Below, piece after piece: positions 60,218 through 64,000 of a stretch of DNA of 64,000 nucleotides. Location of the stretch: assembly GCA_964552675.1 (NCBI GenBank), contig CAZKHJ010000001.1, forward strand, positions 124,001 through 188,000, in the 5' to 3' direction. Source of the stretch: Sulfurimicrobium sp964552675 (GTDB taxonomy: Bacteria > Pseudomonadota > Gammaproteobacteria > Burkholderiales > Sulfuricellaceae). Position numbers and translations under genes: made by a program. The first letter of the stretch is position 1; each line of letters begins with the position of its first letter. Below the pieces are notes generated by a model. It was given only the letters and a program-made list of their open reading frames with translations, made no database searches and was not told the origin of the DNA.

Positions 60218-61336
60218 TCAACCCGCCGTCTGCAGCACGGCCAGTTGCTCCCCGACCGGCTCCGTCACCGGCTCCAGCTTGCGCCGCATCAAGGAGCCGA
60301 TGGCGGTGGTGCGTACCAGGATCGGCGCCACGCTGAATTCCCCCACTTCGGACAGCACCAGCAGGGCCCGGATTTCCTGACTGCATGCCGGGGCCGCTGC
60401 CAGCAGCGCCGCCAGTCCAGCATCGGGATGCGCCAGCCGCAAATCAGCCTGCGACAGGGCATCCACCAGCTTCAACTCCTGTCCGGAATCTGAGCGCAAC
60501 ACGCCAAAATAGGCGCCCACGCTGCGAAACAGGGAACGAGCCACGTCCTGGTCCGCAGGGTGGCGCAACACCTCGTCACAGGCAGCAAGAAACGCCTGCC
60601 CGGGCGCGGCCAGCACCCGCGCCAGCTGCTGTGCATATTGATTGCCGGAAGCCAGCAAGGGAGCCAGTTCGGGTTCGATCCTGCCCCAGTCGGCGCGCGC
60701 CACGGCTTTTCCCGGCAAGGCATCCGGCAGCGCGGCAAGAAAACCCGCGTAATAGGTGTTATCGCTCTTGGCACGTCCCCACAGGCGCTGCCGCGCCTGT
60801 TCGTCAATCAAGCCAGGCTGCAGCACGATGCGCACGGTATCGATAATGACATGGGGGCTGGTTTCAAAGGGCAAATGCTCCACCAGGTAGCTTGCCAGCA
60901 CCGGCCCCATGCTGCCGCTGGAGACGGCTTCCCGCTCCAGCATGCGCCGCGCGTTGTCGCCGCTCTGCGCGCACCACCACGCCCGGCGCGCCAGTTCATC
61001 GGTCAGGCGGGGCGAATAGGCGACCGAAACCACTGCTTCCTCTTCGCCCAGCAACAACAGCTTGTCGATATTTTCGCCCGAATTCTGCCCCATGCGCGTC
61101 CAGCGCTGGATGAACAGGGGATAGCCGCCGGGCGAGCCCAGTGCATGGCCTGAGAGCATTTCGCGCACCAGGCGCAGATACTGTTCCTTGCGCCCGGTCG
61201 GATGCAGCGCAACACGCGCCTCCCCCCGCTCGGTGAGGGCATACAGGGTCAGGCTGTTTTCGTCGATACGCACCGCCTGCAGGGCATGCGTCAGCAAGAC
61301 ATTGAGACGCAGGGCGTCTTCGCTGGAGAGTTCCAT
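60218..61336 (-). CDS. dsrS: DsrS-like protein
   Basis: 372 residues, soluble, no signal peptide or known catalytic motif. The N-terminal run MELSSEDALRLNVLLTHALQAVRIDE and SGHALGSPGGYPLFIQRWTRMGQ, ELARRAWWCAQSGDNARRML match my memory of DsrS, the last gene of the dsr sulfur-oxidation cluster in Allochromatium and sulfur-oxidising Betaproteobacteria; the biochemical role is unknown. It directly follows the VWA gene (1 base between), so here it belongs to the MoxR-VWA unit rather than to other dsr genes. Confidence 0.62.
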   Translation of the reverse strand: MELSSEDALRLNVLLTHALQAVRIDENSLTLYALTERGEARVALHPTGRKEQYLRLVREMLSGHALGSPGGYPLFIQRWTRMGQNSGENIDKLLLLGEEEAVVSVAYSPRLTDELARRAWWCAQSGDNARRMLEREAVSSGSMGPVLASYLVEHLPFETSPHVIIDTVRIVLQPGLIDEQARQRLWGRAKSDNTYYAGFLAALPDALPGKAVARADWGRIEPELAPLLASGNQYAQQLARVLAAPGQAFLAACDEVLRHPADQDVARSLFRSVGAYFGVLRSDSGQELKLVDALSQADLRLAHPDAGLAALLAAAPACSQEIRALLVLSEVGEFSVAPILVRTTAIGSLMRRKLEPVTEPVGEQLAVLQTAG

Positions 61337-61337
61337 G

Positions 61338-62591
61338 TTAATTCAGTTGAATCCTTTGCCCCCAGGGCACCGCTGCCTTGCCCTTGACCAGCCAGAGGAC
61401 GGGGAAATTCGGTTCAGCCTTGGGGAAATTCCCCTCGGCATCGGTGAAATACAGCAGCAGGTCAGGCTGGCGCCCCTGGCGGGCGAGCCAGTCGAACACC
61501 GGCACGAAGCTGGTGCCGCCACCACCCTTGATGTTTTCCGGCAGGCGCAACTCCTCCCACGGCTCGAATTCCCACGGCGCGCCCTCGGACAGGGCGGAAT
61601 CGCAGGCCAGCAAGGTAACCCTGGCACGCAACTGTCCCTTGAGGGCATTCACTTCCGAGAGGAACTGCGCGAGCTCTTTTTCGCCCACCGATCCGCTGGT
61701 GTCCAGCGCCACCACCAGATCAACCTGACCGCTGCGCAGCGAGGGGAAAATGACATTCCCCTCGCGGCGCGAGGGACGCATGTAGCTGTAGTCATCGCGC
61801 GCCACCTGGGTCAGGTAACGCGCCAGCAGCATGCGCCACGGCAGTTGCGGCTGCAGCAGGTGATCGACGAGGCGCGCCAGGGCGCCGCCCATCTTGCCTG
61901 CCGCCATGGCCTGCTGCGCCGCAGCGGCCATACGCTGCTGCCACTGGCGCCCCAGTTCATCGCGCTCCTTGGCATTCAGGGGCGGCGGCTGATCGGCGCC
62001 GCCCTGGCCCTCCTGCGGATCCTGCTGCTGGCCGCCCCCGCTGCCCTCGCTATCGTCCTTTTGCTGTTTGCCGCTGCCGCTGCCACCCTCCTGCTGCGGC
62101 TCCTGGTCGTTCTCGCCATCCTGCCCACCCTCCGATTCCTCGCTGTCATAGAGATGCTGGTCCATGGTCTGGTCGGAGTTGTTGTCGCCGATGCAGGGAT
62201 AGATCTCCTCCGCGGTCATGCCTTCATAGGCATCCAGCAGCAGCACGCCGGGCGGGGGCTTGAGGCCATCGGCCACCAGCAGGGGATTGATGGCGTGGTC
62301 GCAGGCCACGTCCCAGCGGTGCTTGACGCGGTGCTGGCGGCGGGCGAAATGGGACAGGGCGCAATGCAGCGCCTCGTGCGCCAGCACGAACTGGGTTTCC
62401 TCCAGCGTCAGCGCGGCGATGTAGGCGGGGTTGTAGTAAAACTTGCGCGCATCGGTGGCCGAGGTGGGACACCACTTCTCGCTCGCCGCCACCATCGGCA
62501 GGCGCAGGGCCAGCGCGCCCAAAAACGGCTTGTCGAGAATCAGCCGGGTGCGGGCGGCGGCCAGCTTGGTTTCGATCGAGGTGTCAAACAT
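61338..62591 (-). CDS. VWA-like / putative metallopeptidase-domain protein (DUF2201 type)
   Basis: 417 residues. N-terminal zinc-protease-like HEALH (72-76), then a very acidic, Gln/Gly/Ser-rich linker (about 145-205), then a C-terminal VWA-like domain with the MIDAS motif DTSGSVGE and FTDAEG. It pairs with the MoxR ATPase just upstream, the classic MoxR-VWA chaperone pair that matures metalloproteins or complexes. Cytoplasmic. Whether the HExxH site is active is unknown. Confidence 0.88.
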   Translation of the reverse strand: MFDTSIETKLAAARTRLILDKPFLGALALRLPMVAASEKWCPTSATDARKFYYNPAYIAALTLEETQFVLAHEALHCALSHFARRQHRVKHRWDVACDHAINPLLVADGLKPPPGVLLLDAYEGMTAEEIYPCIGDNNSDQTMDQHLYDSEESEGGQDGENDQEPQQEGGSGSGKQQKDDSEGSGGGQQQDPQEGQGGADQPPPLNAKERDELGRQWQQRMAAAAQQAMAAGKMGGALARLVDHLLQPQLPWRMLLARYLTQVARDDYSYMRPSRREGNVIFPSLRSGQVDLVVALDTSGSVGEKELAQFLSEVNALKGQLRARVTLLACDSALSEGAPWEFEPWEELRLPENIKGGGGTSFVPVFDWLARQGRQPDLLLYFTDAEGNFPKAEPNFPVLWLVKGKAAVPWGQRIQLN

Positions 62592-62608
62592 CGCATTGGC
62601 AACTCAAA

Positions 62609-63655
62609 TCACATCTCATACAGCATGATGTCGGCCACCGCATTCGCCCATTGCGAGAACTGCGGCACCTTGAACAGTTGCTGGCCGATGGCGCGGTGCA
62701 TGTCGGACACCAGCATGATGCCCATTTCGCGCAGCGGGAAACGGGTGGCATAGTCGAGTATATGGCCATGCACGGTTGCCGCTTCGGGAGCGCCCTTGAC
62801 GCGAATGGCGCGCCCGACCAGCGCGGAAGCCACGGCGTACTGCAGATCGACCTCGTGCGGCACCTCGCCGCCTTCGCCGCGCACAATGGCGTCGATGTCC
62901 GGCATCTTGCCGAGGTTGTCCACGAAGGCATGCAACTCCAGCCCGGCGGCCGGGCCGACGCAGGCCTGCAGCGCGCCGAGCAGCAGTTCCGGCATATCGC
63001 CGAATTTCTGCAGCGCGCGGTGGGCAAACTCCCAGGAACGGGGCGAGGGAAAGGCCACCGGATTGTGCGCCGGGTCGAAATCGAACAGCAGTTCGGGGCG
63101 GAAGCGCAGGAAGGCGATCAGGCGCTCGTCGATGCCGCTGTGGTAGGCCCACGCCACCCAGTCGTCGAGATTGGCTTCCACCTCGAAATGGGAAAAGCGG
63201 TTGGCCAGCGGTGCCGGCATGGTGTAGGTCACGCCGCGGTCGCCCTGGCGGTTGCCGGCAGCGAAAATGGCCCAGCCGTCGGGCACGCGGTAATTGCCCA
63301 GGCGGCGGTCGAGGATGAGCTGGTAGGCTGCCGCCGAGACGCTGGGCGGGGCGGAAGTGATCTCGTCGAGAAACAGCACCCCCACCGGGCCATGGCGCAC
63401 GGCATCCGGCAGCATGGCCGGCACCGCCCATTCGACATGGTCGCCGATGCGGAAGGGGATGCCGCGCAGATCGGAAGGTTCCATCTGCGACAGGCGGATA
63501 TCCACCACCGGCGCATGATGGCGCGATGCCACCTGGGCGATGATCTGCGACTTGCCCACGCCTGGCGGGCCCCACAGCATAACGGGGGTATGGTGGCCTT
63601 CAACAGCGCTGGTAAATTCGCGATCCAGAATCGTCATCAGTTGCGCTGGGCGCAT
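62609..63655 (-). CDS. MoxR-family AAA+ ATPase
   Basis: 348 residues. Walker A WGPPGVGKSQ (28-37), Walker B VLFLDEITSA, sensor 1 FAAGNRQ, and Arg finger region PLANRF. Residues after about 240 form a helical lid. MoxR ATPases act as chaperones together with VWA proteins; its likely partner is encoded 17 bases downstream. The gene begins 12 bases after hemL. Confidence 0.92.
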   Translation of the reverse strand: MRPAQLMTILDREFTSAVEGHHTPVMLWGPPGVGKSQIIAQVASRHHAPVVDIRLSQMEPSDLRGIPFRIGDHVEWAVPAMLPDAVRHGPVGVLFLDEITSAPPSVSAAAYQLILDRRLGNYRVPDGWAIFAAGNRQGDRGVTYTMPAPLANRFSHFEVEANLDDWVAWAYHSGIDERLIAFLRFRPELLFDFDPAHNPVAFPSPRSWEFAHRALQKFGDMPELLLGALQACVGPAAGLELHAFVDNLGKMPDIDAIVRGEGGEVPHEVDLQYAVASALVGRAIRVKGAPEAATVHGHILDYATRFPLREMGIMLVSDMHRAIGQQLFKVPQFSQWANAVADIMLYEM

Positions 63656-63667
63656 GCAATCTCCTGC

Positions 63668-64000
63668 TTATTTCAATTTGGCAAAAACGCGCCGTGCCGC
63701 CTCCAGTGTGGCCTCGATTTCCGCATCGCCATGAGCGGCGGACACGAATCCGGCTTCGAAGGCGGAAGGTGCCAGGTATACGCCCTCGTCCAGCATGGCG
63801 TGGAAGAAGCGGTTGAACGCTTCCTTGTCGCACTGCATCACTTCGGCGTAACTGGTCGGCAGCGTGGCGCTGAAATACAGACCGAACATCCCGCCCACCG
63901 ACTGGGCGCAGAAAACGACGCCGGCTTCCCTGGCCACGGCCGTCAGACCATCGGTGAGTTTTTTCGTCATGCGGGTCAGGTTTTCATAAAATCCGGGCGC
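63668..64000 (-). CDS. hemL: glutamate-1-semialdehyde 2,1-aminomutase HemL, 3' part
   Basis: Only the C-terminal 110 residues are inside the window; the gene runs past the right edge. Recognised from APGFYENLTRMTKKLTDGL, GGMFGLYFS, YLAPSAFEAGFVSAAHGDAEIEATLEAARRVF, the standard HemL tail. It converts glutamate-1-semialdehyde to 5-aminolevulinate for haem, consistent with the haem-rich neighbourhood. It is the upstream neighbour of moxR. Confidence 0.93.
   Translation of the reverse strand, partial: APGFYENLTRMTKKLTDGLTAVAREAGVVFCAQSVGGMFGLYFSATLPTSYAEVMQCDKEAFNRFFHAMLDEGVYLAPSAFEAGFVSAAHGDAEIEATLEAARRVFAKLK

Noticed and set aside
1..64000. CRISPR arrays, rRNA, tRNA, insertion sequences and prophage genes.
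   Set aside because: No regularly spaced repeats, no tRNA-like T-loops with matching arms, no transposase or integrase frames were seen.

Overview
The window reads as one continuous stretch of a betaproteobacterial chromosome with moderately high GC. It is most likely from a microaerophilic or facultatively anaerobic chemolithotroph of the Nitrosomonadales (Sulfuricella/Gallionella-like). That placement is inferred from gene content: cbb3 oxidase, Fnr, system II cytochrome c maturation with three dihaem cytochromes, a DsrS-like protein known from sulfur oxidisers, SlmA, the yqgE-ruvX-pyrR-pyrB-pyrC' block and a complete MSHA pilus cluster. I see no rRNA, tRNA, insertion sequence, phage or CRISPR array. 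Gene density is very high, many neighbours overlap by 4 bases (ATGA or GTGA), and the only gap close to 300 bases is the fnr-ccoN spacer.

Layout. 1-5.6 kb, minus: ccoNOQP, ccoG (cut by the window edge), fnr and an Rrf2 regulator, with an FNR-type box placed as in a class II promoter ahead of ccoN. 5.6-10.4 kb, minus: biotin genes bioB-F-H-C-D plus a small membrane protein; comF diverges at 10.46 kb. 11.4-30.9 kb, minus: MSHA (type IVa) pilus genes in the order E-[MNT-HEPN pair]-G-F-B-A-C-D-O-P-Q-I-I2-J-K-L-M-N. The toxin/antitoxin-like pair sits inside the operon between the assembly ATPase MshE and the platform protein MshG. 31-39.3 kb: trmL(+), then on minus gpsA, an SH3 protein, secB, trxC, grxC and a rhodanese (the E. 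coli yibN-grxC-secB-gpsA neighbourhood), with an arsR-MFP-RND efflux module placed between these and the divergent gpmI-envC-ctpA-moeB block (39.4-44.5 kb, plus). 44.5-47.3 kb, minus: argB, a pyrimidine 5'-nucleotidase, slmA, and an hsp20 with a sigma32-like promoter. 47.3-51.1 kb, minus: yqgE-ruvX-pyrR-pyrB and a pseudo-dihydroorotase lacking its metal ligands. 51.2-54.1 kb: a small unknown gene, fbp, and a stand-alone TrpB2-type tryptophan synthase beta chain. 54.1-54.24 kb holds a structured non-coding locus with an ECF/sigmaE-like promoter and its own terminator. 54.25-60.2 kb: engB(-), then cytochrome c4, resB, ccsA and two more dihaem cytochromes c. 60.2-64 kb, minus: a DsrS-like protein, a VWA-like/metallopeptidase protein, a MoxR ATPase, and the C-terminal end of hemL.

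How it fits together. Respiration genes at both ends (cbb3 oxidase with Fnr; periplasmic dihaem c cytochromes with their haem-ligation machinery) suggest a cell tuned to low oxygen. The MSHA pilus is complete, and its ATPase carries the double MshEN c-di-GMP motif, so pilus assembly is probably second-messenger controlled. The candidates most worth following are the sigmaE-type small RNA locus at 54.1 kb, whose four consecutive hairpins include one with an anti-Shine-Dalgarno loop; the HEPN/MNT pair embedded in the pilus operon; and the ArsR repressor with BigR/SqrR-like cysteine spacing controlling an RND pump beside a rhodanese.
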